Assembly: GCF_001704275.1 (NCBI RefSeq)
Contig: NZ_CP011533.1
Location: forward strand, 1,178,001-1,242,000
Reading direction: 5' to 3'
DNA: 64,000 nt
Origin: Streptomyces noursei ATCC 11455
Lineage (GTDB): Bacteria; Actinomycetota; Actinomycetes; Streptomycetales; Streptomycetaceae
The first letter of the stretch is position 1. Each line of letters starts with the position of its first letter. Below are positions 43,232 through 52,040 of this stretch, in pieces. Both the position numbers and the translations under genes were made by a program. Below the pieces are notes generated by a model, which worked only from the letters and a program-made list of their open reading frames with translations, was not told the origin of the DNA and did no database searches.

Positions 43232-43302
43232 AGGTCACCCTACGGGCGGTCGCGCGAGCCTGTCCATACCACCGTGGCGACGGCCGGCGGTCCGCCCCGA
43301 GC

Positions 43303-44448
43303 TCAATCCGCCGCGGCCCCTCCGCCGGTCGCCGGAGCCCGCCCGGCCGGTCGCCGCGGGAGGCCGAGCCGTGCGGGGTCCCGCCGGGGAGCCGCTTCCG
43401 CCAGTTCCCGGACGAGGCCGTGGTCCGGGGAGAGACGGCAGGCGGGGTCGGTGGCGGCGGCGTCGCCGGTGAACGCGAACGCCTGGCAGCGGCAGCCGCC
43501 GAAGTCCTTCTCCCGCATCGCGCAGCCGCGGCAGGGCTCGCGCATCCAGGCCGTGCCCCGGTAGCGGGTGAAGGCGGGCGAGTGGTTCCAGATCCACGCC
43601 AGCCGGTGGTCACGGACGTTGGGGGCGTCGAGGCCGGCGATCGAGGCGGCCGCCGGGCAGGGCAGGACCGTTCCGTCGGGGGCGACGGTCAGGGACACCG
43701 CGCCCCAACCCCCCATGCACGGCTTGGCGTTGCCGTCGAAGAGGTCCGGGACCACCCACACCACGTCGAGCGTGCCGGCGAGTTCCGTCCGGCGGCGGCG
43801 TACGGTCTCCGCCGCCCGGGCGAGTTGCTCGCGGGAGGGCAGCAGCTCGGCACGGTTGAGCAGCGCCCACCCGTAGAACTGGGTGTTGGCGAGTTCGATG
43901 CGGTCCGCGCGCCAGGCCGCGGCGAGGTCGATCAGAGCGTCCAGCGCGTCGAGGTTGTGGCGGTGCAGGACGACATTGACGCCCAGCGGCAGCCCGGCGG
44001 CGCGGACCAGCTCAGCGGCCCGTTCCTTGGCGGCGAAGGAGCGGCGCCCGGCGATCCGGTCGGACGCCGCCGCCGCGGCGTGCTGCACGGACAGCTGCAC
44101 GCTGCGCAGGCCGGCGTCGGTCAGCCGGCACAGGCGCTCCCGGCTCAGTCCGACGCCGCTGGTGACGAGCTGGGTGTGGATGCCGGCGTGGTCGGCGGCG
44201 GCCACGACGGCCTCCAGATCGGAGCGGAGCAGCGGTTCGCCACCGGAGAGATGGGCGCTCACCACCCCCAGGTCGGCGGCCTGCCGCAGCGTTTCCTGCC
44301 ATTCGGCGGTCGTCAACTCGGCTGATCCGGCGATGAGTCGGAGCGGATTGGAGCAGTAGGTGCAGTGCAGCGGGCAGCCGTGGGTGAGCTCCGCGAGCAG
44401 GGCCCAGGGCGGCTCCGGTCGCGGCGCCGGTCCGGGCGGCGCGATCAC
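43303..44448 (-). CDS. pqqE: PQQ biosynthesis radical SAM protein PqqE
   Basis: This 381-residue radical SAM/SPASM enzyme has C25-x3-C29-x2-C32 in HGCPLHCTYC for the SAM cluster and C-terminal cysteines (PCMGG, LPCPAAA, PCRGC, FGGCRCQAF) for auxiliary clusters. It cross-links Glu and Tyr of PqqA with help from PqqD. GTG 44448 overlaps the pqqD stop by four bases. It is the last gene of the operon; no hairpin follows it. Confidence 0.95.
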   Translation of the reverse strand: MIAPPGPAPRPEPPWALLAELTHGCPLHCTYCSNPLRLIAGSAELTTAEWQETLRQAADLGVVSAHLSGGEPLLRSDLEAVVAAADHAGIHTQLVTSGVGLSRERLCRLTDAGLRSVQLSVQHAAAAASDRIAGRRSFAAKERAAELVRAAGLPLGVNVVLHRHNLDALDALIDLAAAWRADRIELANTQFYGWALLNRAELLPSREQLARAAETVRRRRTELAGTLDVVWVVPDLFDGNAKPCMGGWGAVSLTVAPDGTVLPCPAAASIAGLDAPNVRDHRLAWIWNHSPAFTRYRGTAWMREPCRGCAMREKDFGGCRCQAFAFTGDAAATDPACRLSPDHGLVRELAEAAPRRDPARLGLPRRPAGRAPATGGGAAAD

Positions 44449-44702
44449 CGCAGCCACCCCTCCCCCCGCATCCGCCCGAGGAACACCGGCACCTCGGCCG
44501 CCACCGGCGCGTCGGGGTGCCGGCGGCTCAGCTCGGCCACGATGTCCGCCAGCTCGCGTTCCCCGTCGCACAGCCGCAGGACGGCGCCCGCGCTCCCCTC
44601 CAGCACCACGACGCGTTCGGGCAGGAGCAGCAGGTCGGTGTCCCGCACCCGGTCGTGGCGCAGCAGCACGGCGGGCGCGAGGGCCGGCCGCCAGCCGGTC
44701 AC
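44445..44702 (-). CDS. pqqD: PQQ biosynthesis peptide chaperone PqqD
   Basis: This 85-residue winged-helix peptide-binding protein (RRE) presents PqqA to PqqE. VVLEGSAGAVLRLCDGERELA and the two C-terminal helices match PqqD. Both ends overlap neighbours by four bases (GTGA), so it is produced in step with PqqC and PqqE. The GTG at 44702 gives the expected family length. Confidence 0.93.
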   Translation of the reverse strand: MTGWRPALAPAVLLRHDRVRDTDLLLLPERVVVLEGSAGAVLRLCDGERELADIVAELSRRHPDAPVAAEVPVFLGRMRGEGWLR

Positions 44703-45379
44703 GGCCGGCTCTCCCCGCGCTCGACCGCGTCCAGCAGCGACCAGAGCACCTGGCACTTGAACCGCACCGCCTCGACCGCCAGTTGCTGTTCGGCCTCGGT
44801 GCGCGCCCAGTCCAGCACCAGCGCCAGGGCCTCCTTGCCGTCCCGCCGCCCCTGGTCCTGTCGGCCGCGGAAGTAGTCGAGGCCCGCGGGTTCGATCCAC
44901 CGGTAGTGCTTCTCGAAGGCGTCGATCCGGGTGCGCATGATGTCCGGGGCGGACAGTTCGGTGAGGGAGGCCGCGACCGCCTCCAGCGGCGAGCGCAGCC
45001 GGCAGAAGTTGACGTAGCCGTCGACGGCGAGCCGCACCCCGGGCAGTACGCCGGTCTCGTCCCCGAGCAGCGTCCGGTCCAGCCCGGCCGCCTCGCCGAG
45101 CCGCAGCCAACGCTCGATGCCGCCCTCGCCGTCCCGCTGCCCGTCGTGGTCCTGGATGCGCCGCAACCACATCCGGCGCAGTTCCGGCGTGCCCAACTTC
45201 GCCAGGACGAGGGCATCCTTGACCGGGATGTGCCGCTGGTAGTGGAACCGGTTGCGGATCCACCGGCGCAGCTCCTCGGGCGTCAACTCCCCCGCGTGCA
45301 TACGGAGGTTGAAGGGGTGTCGGTCGTGGTAGCCGTCCCGTGCCACGGCCCGCAGGCTCTCCTCGAACGGCGTGCTCAT
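44699..45379 (-). CDS. pqqC: PQQ synthase PqqC
   Basis: This 226-residue cofactor-less oxidase performs the last ring closure and eight-electron oxidation of the PQQ precursor. HPFNLRMHAGELTPEELRRW, NRFHYQRHIPVKDALVL and KHYRWIEPAGLDYFRGR are conserved PqqC stretches with the active-site His and Tyr residues. It overlaps pqqB and pqqD by four bases each. Confidence 0.95.
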   Translation of the reverse strand: MSTPFEESLRAVARDGYHDRHPFNLRMHAGELTPEELRRWIRNRFHYQRHIPVKDALVLAKLGTPELRRMWLRRIQDHDGQRDGEGGIERWLRLGEAAGLDRTLLGDETGVLPGVRLAVDGYVNFCRLRSPLEAVAASLTELSAPDIMRTRIDAFEKHYRWIEPAGLDYFRGRQDQGRRDGKEALALVLDWARTEAEQQLAVEAVRFKCQVLWSLLDAVERGESRP

Positions 45380-46275
45380 AGGGCGATCTCCATGCCTTCC
45401 GCGGCCACCGCGAGCCCCCGCGCCGCCAGCTCCTGGTGCTGCGGTGCGGCGGGATCGACGAGCGGGTTGGTGTTGTTGAGGTGGGTGTAGAGGCAGCGGG
45501 CGGCGAGCGGCGCCAGTCGGCGCGCGGTGCCGCCCGGCCCGTCGATCGGCAGGTGGCCCATGCCGGTCGCGGTGCGGGTGGCGAAGCCGCTGCGGCGCGG
45601 CTCCTCGTCGTCCCAGAACGTGCCGTCGAGCAGGACGAGATCGGCGTCGGTCACCGCCGCCTGGAACGCGTCCGGCCAGTCGGCGAGCGCGGGGGCGTAG
45701 AGCGCGGTCCCGCCCGTCCGCCGGTCGTGCAGGCGGAGCGCGACCACCCACGGGCCGGTGGCGGCGGTGCGGGATCCGGCGGCGTACCGGGGCCGTTTGG
45801 CGGAGACCGGGACGGCGCTGATCTCGATGTCGGATCCCGCGCTCAGCGGAGCGGGGGCGGCGGCCAGTTCCCGCCAGGCGAGGTCGGCGTACGGGGTCAG
45901 GACGTCGTCGAGGCGCAACCGCTCGCGGAGCGCCGCGCGGACCGGGTCGGCGGCGAGCACCTCGATCCGGTCGGCCTCGCGGAGCCGTGCCAGGCCCAGC
46001 GTGTGGTCGAGTTCGGCGTCCGTGAGGACGATGCCGGCCACCGGGGTGCGGCGCGCGCCGGGGCCCGGGTGCAGGGCGGGGGTGTGCTCGATCTGGTCGG
46101 CGATGTCGGGGGTGGCGTTGATCAGGTACCAGTGGTCGTCGTCGGCTCGTACGGCGAGCGAGGCGTGCCGGCGGCGCCGGTCCGGGTGGGCGCGTGCCCC
46201 GGCACACCCGGGGCACGCGCAGTTCCACTGGGGCACGCCGCCGCCCGCCGCGGTGCCGAGCACCCGCAGCTGCAC
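45376..46275 (-). CDS. pqqB: PQQ biosynthesis protein PqqB
   Basis: This 299-residue metallo-beta-lactamase-fold protein hydroxylates the cross-linked tyrosine in PQQ synthesis. The zinc-binding C19-x-C21-x2-C24 in WNCACPGCAG and the fold signature TDAELDHTLGL are present, and the C-terminal YTHLNNTNPLVDP fits. GTG 46275 lies ten bases after the pqqA stop. Confidence 0.95.
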   Translation of the reverse strand: MQLRVLGTAAGGGVPQWNCACPGCAGARAHPDRRRRHASLAVRADDDHWYLINATPDIADQIEHTPALHPGPGARRTPVAGIVLTDAELDHTLGLARLREADRIEVLAADPVRAALRERLRLDDVLTPYADLAWRELAAAPAPLSAGSDIEISAVPVSAKRPRYAAGSRTAATGPWVVALRLHDRRTGGTALYAPALADWPDAFQAAVTDADLVLLDGTFWDDEEPRRSGFATRTATGMGHLPIDGPGGTARRLAPLAARCLYTHLNNTNPLVDPAAPQHQELAARGLAVAAEGMEIAL

Positions 46276-46285
46276 GGCGGCCCGG

Positions 46286-46459
46286 TCAGCGGGTGTTCAG
46301 CGCATAGGCGGTGACTTCGAGTGCGGTCTCGACGACCGTGTAGCCCGGGGTCCGCCACTCCCCGGAGGGGGCGGCGGTCGGGTCGGGCGCGCCCGGTTGC
46401 GCGGGCGCCACGACCGTACCGGGGGACTGCTCGCTGACCTCGTGCGTTGCGGAGTTCAT
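46286..46459 (-). CDS. pqqA: PQQ precursor peptide PqqA (long form)
   Basis: A 57-residue precursor whose C-terminal end, ETALEVTAYALNTR, carries the Glu-x3-Tyr pair (E48, Y52) that becomes PQQ. The typical length is 22-40, so this form has an extra N-terminal leader (SATHEVSEQSPGTVVAPAQP). ATG 46459 with GGAAGG about ten bases upstream is the only start with an SD. It is the first gene of pqqABCDE. Confidence 0.88.
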   Translation of the reverse strand: MNSATHEVSEQSPGTVVAPAQPGAPDPTAAPSGEWRTPGYTVVETALEVTAYALNTR

Positions 46460-46950
46460 GCCGGTTCCAGCCTTCCTTCGGGAGCGTGGCGGGGTGTCGC
46501 GGGCCGGTGTGGAGGTGCGGGCGGGGGACGGGAGCAGCGGGCGGGGCTGCGGTGTGGCGAGCGGCGGCGGCCGGCCCGGCGCCGCTGCCGAGCACCGTGG
46601 AACGCCGCAAGGGAGCGGAGGGAGAAGGGAGAGGGCGGTCGGTGCGTCAACGGCACCGGGCGCGCCGGCGGTTGCCGGATCGTCGACCAGAGTGCGTGGT
46701 GGTGGCCGGTGTGGCTGTGCAGATTGCAGAATCCTCAGCCGGGTCGGCACGGTCAAGGGCGGCGCGGAAAATTGGTCCGACCTGTGGACGCCTCACACAG
46801 CCATCCGGACGCTCCGCCGGCCCACCCCCTGTGACCGGCCACCACCCACGCGGACAACAACGGGGGCGGCGGGCCCGGTTCGGAGATGGCGTTCCGGGTC
46901 GACGTGTACTAGGCCGTGCCCACTCGCCCGTACGCTCAATGCCTCATCAC
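46460..46950. other. Intergenic region before pqqA (491 bases)
   Basis: GC-rich and without a supportable gene. TGCAGA is repeated at 46717-46722 and 46724-46729 with AATCCTCAG after it, the only conspicuous motif. The pqq promoter must lie here. The downstream lipase ends at 46951, and no hairpin strong enough to name was found. Confidence 0.4.
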
Positions 46951-48120
46951 TCAGGGGCAGTTGTCGGGTGCCGGTCGGTCCGCGAAGCGGTCGGCGAGCC
47001 AGTCGGCGGCCGGCGCGGCGCCGACGATCGCGCCGAGCACGTGCTCGCCGAGCGGTATCGAGGTCCACTGGACGCGGGCGCCCCGGGCGCACCAGTCGGC
47101 GCGCAGCCGCTTGCCGACGGCGTACGGGATCAGTTCGTCGGCCGTGCCGTGGTAGAGGTACACGGGCGCGTCCGGGGTCCGGGTGCCGAGCGTGGACTCG
47201 CGCAGCCGGGCCTGCCAGTCCGGCTGGTCCAGCGGGTTGCGGACGGTCACGTCGGAGATCCTCTTGAAGAGCCCGGCGGCGACGTCGGCGACGACGCAGT
47301 TCTCGCGCAGGAAGGCGACATAGCGCCGGCCCCGGTCGTTGAGGTACTTCGCCAGGTCCAGCTCGGGGAAGGCGGCGTTCTGACCGATGGCGGCCATCAG
47401 GATCAGCCCGGCGCCGACGTTGCCGTTGTTGGCGTCCGCGACCTTGCGCAGGTCGGCCGGGACGCCGCCGGTCGCGGTGCCCCTGACCTTGAGTTCGGGC
47501 GCGTAGGTCCGGTGCAGTTCGGCGGCCCAGCTGGTGGCCTGGCCGCCCTGGGAGTAGCCCATGATGCCGACCGGGGAGTCCTGGGTGACGCCGGCGGCGG
47601 CCGCTTCGGGGAGCCGCTCGGCGGCCCGGGCGGCGTCCAGGACGGCCTGCCCCTCGGCGCGCCCGACCGTGTAGGTGTGGTCGCCGGGGGTGCCCAGCCC
47701 CTCGTAGTCGGTGACCGCGACCGCCCAGCCGCGGGCGGTGAGCTGCTGGATGAGGTTGGCCTCCATGGTGGTGCCCTTGGGGAAGCCGGCCGAGGGGGCG
47801 CAGGAGTCGGCGAGGCCGACGGTGCCGACCGCGTAGGTGACGAGCGGGCGCGGGCCCGTGCGGCCGTCGTCGGGCACGATCACGGTGCCGGAGACGGTGT
47901 TGGGGGTGCCCTTGGCGGAGGTGGAGCGATAGGTGAGGTGCCAGGCGCGGGTACCGGTCGGCTGGCCGGGCAGCGGATGGAACGCGGTGGGGGTGGCGGT
48001 GACGATGTCGCCGGGGCGGCCGGCCGCGGTGCGTGGCGGGTCCGCGGCGGCGGCGCCGACGGTGCCGAGCGACAGGGCCAGCGCTGCGGCGGTGCCCAGG
48101 GCGGTGGCGCGACGGTGCAT
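46951..48120 (-). CDS. Secreted lipase/esterase (LIP family)
   Basis: This 389-residue protein has a signal peptide (RRATALGTAAALALSLGTVG, cleavage after AAA at about residue 26). Its alpha/beta-hydrolase nucleophile is in GIMGYSQGGQATSW (G-x-S-x-G, about Ser170), with DAPVYLYHGTADELIPY for the acid and a C-terminal GEHVLGAI His. It belongs to the secretory lipase family common in actinomycetes. ATG 48120. It is followed by the AraC regulator upstream, on the same strand (83 bases apart). Confidence 0.88.
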   Translation of the reverse strand: MHRRATALGTAAALALSLGTVGAAAADPPRTAAGRPGDIVTATPTAFHPLPGQPTGTRAWHLTYRSTSAKGTPNTVSGTVIVPDDGRTGPRPLVTYAVGTVGLADSCAPSAGFPKGTTMEANLIQQLTARGWAVAVTDYEGLGTPGDHTYTVGRAEGQAVLDAARAAERLPEAAAAGVTQDSPVGIMGYSQGGQATSWAAELHRTYAPELKVRGTATGGVPADLRKVADANNGNVGAGLILMAAIGQNAAFPELDLAKYLNDRGRRYVAFLRENCVVADVAAGLFKRISDVTVRNPLDQPDWQARLRESTLGTRTPDAPVYLYHGTADELIPYAVGKRLRADWCARGARVQWTSIPLGEHVLGAIVGAAPAADWLADRFADRPAPDNCP

Positions 48121-48203
48121 GCGGCTCTCCCAACTGTCCTGTGGGCCGGGGTGGTTGGGCCGACCGTAGTGATGTGCGCGGGGGCGGGCGCTGACCGGAA
48201 CGC

Positions 48204-49295
48204 TCACTTTTGCTGGCCGCGCGGAACGGGCGGGCCGGACGGGCCGGACGGCGGGGCTTCGCCGGGCCGTGGGGTGGCGCCGGCCATTCGGTAGGCGCCG
48301 GGGGTGGTGCCGGTCCAGCGGCGGAAGGCGCGGTGGAAGGCGGTGTCCTCGGAGAAGCCGATCCGGGCCGCGAGTGCGGCGATCGGCTCCCGCCCGGCGG
48401 TCAGCGCGGTGAGTGCGGCGTCCCGGCGCACCGTGTCCTTCAGCCGCTGGTACGAGGTGCCCTCGGCACGCAGCCGGCGCCGCAGCGTCGCCGGGCTGAC
48501 CGCCAGCCGGGCCGCGATCTCACCGGCCTCCGGCAGCCGCGCCGGCGCCGGGGACCGCAGCGCCTGGGCGAGGCTGCGGCGCACCTGCTCGGCGACGGTG
48601 GTGCCGTAGTCGCGGCGGCCCAGCAGGTCGGCCGGGGCCCGCCGCAGCAGCGCGGCCAGCGCGGGCTGGTCCCGGACGACCGGCGCGGTGAGCCAGTGGG
48701 CGTCCCAGCCGGCCGCGGTGTACGGGGCGCCGAAGTGGACCGGGCAGCCGAACAGGGCCGGGTACTCGTCGGCGTGCGCGGGGGCCGGGTGGGCGAACTG
48801 GGCCCAGTGCAGCGGGATCCGACGCCCGATCAGCCAGCCGGCGAGCCGGTGCCAGATGAGCAGCAGGCAAGCGGCGAGAAAGGCGGCCTCATCGTGCCGG
48901 TGCAGTGCGCTGCGGACGGTGAGGACGGCCGGCCCGTCGTCCGGGCGGAGCGCCACGGCCAGGTCGGGGCCGCCGGGGAAGAGCCGGTAGAAGCGGGTGG
49001 CCCGGTCAAGGGCGGAACCGAGGTCCGGGCAGCCCAGGCAGGCGTGGCACATCATGGCGAAGGTGCCGCGGCGGCTGGGGACCGGGCCCAGGCCCAGGAA
49101 CTCGTCGTCGGTGGCCTGGTGCAGGGCCCGGATCAGCCGGGTGAACTGTTCCGCGGTGACCCGGGCCCGGTCGTCGGCGAGCAGCAGCGGCGGGATCCCG
49201 GCGCCCTGGAGCAGCGGCGCGGTGTCGATCCCGAGCCGCCGCGCCCCGCCCAGCGCCGCCCGTACGTGGTGCACCGCGATCGTCAACCCGCTCAT
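48204..49295 (-). CDS. AraC-family regulator (Arabinose_bd + HTH_18)
   Basis: The protein has 363 residues from ATG 49295. The N-terminal OruR/ArgR-like domain (to about 220, MSGLTIAVHHVRAALGGARR) precedes two HTHs at about 250-340 (LAVSPATLRRRLRAEGTSYQ, IGFSEDTAFHRAFRRWTGTT). It precedes the secreted lipase on the same strand and may activate it. A longer start in a repetitive CGCTCG-rich stretch at 49373 is less likely. Confidence 0.88.
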   Translation of the reverse strand: MSGLTIAVHHVRAALGGARRLGIDTAPLLQGAGIPPLLLADDRARVTAEQFTRLIRALHQATDDEFLGLGPVPSRRGTFAMMCHACLGCPDLGSALDRATRFYRLFPGGPDLAVALRPDDGPAVLTVRSALHRHDEAAFLAACLLLIWHRLAGWLIGRRIPLHWAQFAHPAPAHADEYPALFGCPVHFGAPYTAAGWDAHWLTAPVVRDQPALAALLRRAPADLLGRRDYGTTVAEQVRRSLAQALRSPAPARLPEAGEIAARLAVSPATLRRRLRAEGTSYQRLKDTVRRDAALTALTAGREPIAALAARIGFSEDTAFHRAFRRWTGTTPGAYRMAGATPRPGEAPPSGPSGPPVPRGQQK

Positions 49296-49428
49296 GCCGA
49301 GAGCTCGCTCCGCCCGCCCCCCGCATGCGCCCGGCGCGCACCTGCCGATGATTCGCTCGCTCCGCTCGCTCATGGCCGCACCGTAGCGGTGGCGGGCGCA
49401 GAGGTCAGCGGTCGTGACGCCGCCGGTC

Positions 49429-49455
49429 GGCGGGGCCGGTGCGGGCGGCCCCGCC
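49429..49455. terminator. Hairpin after hypE
   Basis: GGCGGGGCCG (49429-49438) pairs with CGGCCCCGCC (49446-49455), just past the hypE stop, marking the end of the hyp operon. Confidence 0.7.
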
Positions 49456-49474
49456 GATGGGTGCGACCGCCGGC

Positions 49475-50581
49475 TCAGCAGATCCGCGGCAGCTGCTCCC
49501 CCAGGGGCAGGTCCACCACCCGTGTGCCGCCGAGCGGGGTGCGGGCCACCACCATGCCGGGGTGGGCGGCGACCGCCTCGCCGATCACCGCGGCGCCGGC
49601 GCCCAAGGGGTGGGCGCGCATCGCGTCCAGCACGGCGTCGGCGTGCTCACGGGGGACGAACGCCACCAGCTTGCCCTCGTTGGCGACGTACATCGGATCG
49701 AGGCCGAGGATGGCGCAGGCGTTGGCGACGGCCGGGGGGACGGGGACGGCGCGCTCGTCGATGACCACGCCGGTGGCGGAGGCGGTGGCGATCTCGTTGA
49801 GCGCGGCGGCCAGTCCGCCGCGGGTGGGGTCGCGCAGCACGTGCAGTTCGGGGGTGACCGCGAGCATCGTCTGGACGAGACCGCCGAGGGCCGCGCAGTC
49901 GCTCTCGATCTCCACGCCGAACTCCAGGCCCTCGCGGACGCTCATGATGGCCACGCCGTGCATGCCGATGTCGCCGCTGACGATCACCACGTCGCCGGGC
50001 ACCACCCGCTGCGGCCGCAGATCGACGCCGGGCGGGATCACCCCGATGCCGGCGGTGTTGAGGTAGACCCCGTCGCCGCGGCCGGCCTCGACGACCTTGG
50101 TGTCGCCGGTGGCCACCTCCACGCCGGCGGCCCGGGCCGCGGCGCCCATCGCGTCGGCGACCCCGGCGACCACCGGCATCTCCACGCCCTCCTCCAGGAT
50201 GAAACCGCAGGAGAGGTAGGCGGCCCGTGCGCCGCTCATGGCGAGGTCGTTGACGGTGCCGTTGACCGCGAGGTCGCCGATGCAGCCGCCGGGGAAGAAC
50301 AGCGGGCGGACGACGTAGGAGTCGGTGGAGAAGGCCAGGCGCTGTCCGCCGAGCGCGAAGACCGCGGAGTCGCCGAGCTGGGCGAGGAGTTCACCGCCGA
50401 AGGCGGGCACGAAGATCTGCTGGACGAGTTCGGCGGAGAGCGCCCCGCCCCCGCCGTGCCCCATCACGACGCGCGGGGTCTCTCGCAGCGGGGCGGGGCA
50501 GGTCCAGCCGGTGATGTCGACGGTGGGCAGGTCGCGGGGGCCCTGCGCGGTAGTGGGGGTCTGCGAGGTGGTGTCAGACAA
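49475..50581 (-). CDS. hypE: Hydrogenase maturation protein HypE
   Basis: This 368-residue protein dehydrates the thiocarbamate on its own C-terminal Cys to thiocyanate, giving CN ligands for the NiFe site. The conserved C-terminus PRIC is intact (C368). [16 protein letters not shown] is the ATP-site glycine loop. The start is TTG at 50581: it is preceded by GGAGG at nine bases and overlaps the hypD end by eight bases, and no ATG or GTG lies near. Last gene of the hydrogenase locus. Confidence 0.94.
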   Translation of the reverse strand: MSDTTSQTPTTAQGPRDLPTVDITGWTCPAPLRETPRVVMGHGGGGALSAELVQQIFVPAFGGELLAQLGDSAVFALGGQRLAFSTDSYVVRPLFFPGGCIGDLAVNGTVNDLAMSGARAAYLSCGFILEEGVEMPVVAGVADAMGAAARAAGVEVATGDTKVVEAGRGDGVYLNTAGIGVIPPGVDLRPQRVVPGDVVIVSGDIGMHGVAIMSVREGLEFGVEIESDCAALGGLVQTMLAVTPELHVLRDPTRGGLAAALNEIATASATGVVIDERAVPVPPAVANACAILGLDPMYVANEGKLVAFVPREHADAVLDAMRAHPLGAGAAVIGEAVAAHPGMVVARTPLGGTRVVDLPLGEQLPRIC

Positions 50582-51698
50582 CGGGGGTCGCCTCCAAGGG
50601 GATCGGCGTGCTGCCGAGCCGGCGGTACAGGTAGTAGGCGGCGCAGGCGCCCTCGCTGGAGACCATGGTGGCGCCGAGCGGGGTGCGCGGGGTGCAGGTG
50701 GTGCCGAACGCCTCGCACTCGTGGGGTTTGATCAGCCCCTGCAGGACCTCGCCGCTGCGGCAGGCGGCGGGCTCGCGGGTGGTGATGCCCCCGACCGAGA
50801 AGCGGTGTTCGGCGTCGTGGTCGCGGTAGCGGTCGGAGAGCCGCCAGCCGCTGGCGGGGATGGTGCCGATGCCGCGCCAGCTGCGGTCGGTGACCTCGAA
50901 GACGTCGGCCAGCATGGCCCGCGCGGCCGGGTTGCCGTCGGGGCGGACGGCGCGCGGATAGGCGTTGTCCACGGTGTGCTCGCCGCGTTCCAGCTGGCGG
51001 ACGGTGCGGCGGATGCCCTCCAGGATGTCCAGCGGCTCGAAGCCGGTGACGACGATCGGCACCCGGAAGCGGTCGGCCAGTGCGGGGTACTCGTCGGTGC
51101 CCATCACGCTGCACACATGGCCGGCGGCCAGGAATCCCTGGACCCGGCAGCTCGACGAGGTCATGATCGCCTCGATCGCGGGCGGCACCCGGACGTGCGA
51201 GACCAGCATGCTGAAGTTGCCGATGCCCAGTTTGCGGGCCTGATAGACCGTCATGGCATTGGGCGGGGCGGTGGTCTCGAAGCCGATGCCGAAGAACACC
51301 ACCTCGCGGTGCGGGTTCTGCTGGGCGATCTTCAGGGCGTCGAGCGGCGAGTAGACCACGCGGACGTCGCCGCCCTCGCCGCGCACCCGGAACAGGTCGC
51401 GGTCGGTGCCCGGGACGCGGAGCATGTCGCCGAACGAGCAGAAGATCACCTCGGGGCGGGCGGCGATCTCCAGCGCCTGGTCGATGACCGCCAGCGGGGT
51501 GACGCACACCGGGCAGCCCGGCCCGTGGATCAACTCGACCTCCTCGGGGAGGAGTTGGTCGATGCCGTGCCGGATGATGGTGTGCGTCTGGCCGCCGCAG
51601 ACCTCCATCAGTGCCCAGGGTCGGGTCACCGTGGCGCGGATCTCGCCGAGCAGCCGCCGGGCCAGCTCCGGGTTCTGGAACTCGTCGAGGTACTTCAC
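50574..51698 (-). CDS. hypD: Hydrogenase maturation protein HypD
   Basis: This 374-residue iron-sulfur scaffold assembles Fe(CN)2CO with HypC. The conserved Cys motifs are present: [23 protein letters not shown] and [16 protein letters not shown] with [12 protein letters not shown] 51698 overlaps the hypC stop by four bases; an upstream extension of the frame lies within hypC. Confidence 0.95.
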   Translation of the reverse strand: MKYLDEFQNPELARRLLGEIRATVTRPWALMEVCGGQTHTIIRHGIDQLLPEEVELIHGPGCPVCVTPLAVIDQALEIAARPEVIFCSFGDMLRVPGTDRDLFRVRGEGGDVRVVYSPLDALKIAQQNPHREVVFFGIGFETTAPPNAMTVYQARKLGIGNFSMLVSHVRVPPAIEAIMTSSSCRVQGFLAAGHVCSVMGTDEYPALADRFRVPIVVTGFEPLDILEGIRRTVRQLERGEHTVDNAYPRAVRPDGNPAARAMLADVFEVTDRSWRGIGTIPASGWRLSDRYRDHDAEHRFSVGGITTREPAACRSGEVLQGLIKPHECEAFGTTCTPRTPLGATMVSSEGACAAYYLYRRLGSTPIPLEATPVV

Positions 51699-51994
51699 TT
51701 CCGCGCCTCCTGTGCCTGCATCGCTTCCTCGGCGGCCGCCGCTTCCCACGGGTCACCGAACTCCTCCTGGAGCAGGCCGAGTTCCTCGAAGAGCTCCAGG
51801 GTCCGCCGGGCCGACTCCTCGTCGAGGCGCTGCAGCGCGAAGCCCACATGGACGATCGCGTAGTCGCCGACCACGAGGTCCGGCACGTATTCCAGGCACA
51901 CCTCCTTGACCACGCCGCCGAAGTCGACGGTGGCCATCCGGGTGCCGTCCCGTTCCTCGATCTCCATCACTTTGCCGGGCACCGCCAGGCACAT
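51695..51994 (-). CDS. hypC: Hydrogenase assembly chaperone HypC
   Basis: This 99-residue chaperone begins [17 protein letters not shown]. The N-terminal Cys (C2, exposed after Met removal) and the CLAVPG motif are diagnostic. It carries the iron complex to the large subunit. There are 46 bases from the hypF end. The C-terminal tail, [18 protein letters not shown], is longer and more acidic than in E. coli. Confidence 0.95.
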   Translation of the reverse strand: MCLAVPGKVMEIEERDGTRMATVDFGGVVKEVCLEYVPDLVVGDYAIVHVGFALQRLDEESARRTLELFEELGLLQEEFGDPWEAAAAEEAMQAQEARK

Positions 51995-52040
51995 GGCTCC
52001 TCCTCGTCGTACGGGTGCGGGTGCGGGGACATACAGGGGG

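Noticed and set aside
49353..49376. Repeated CGCTCG stretch before the AraC gene as operator or extended start
   Set aside because: Low-complexity repeat typical of such genomes; no dyad of fixed spacing, and ATG 49295 fits the family.
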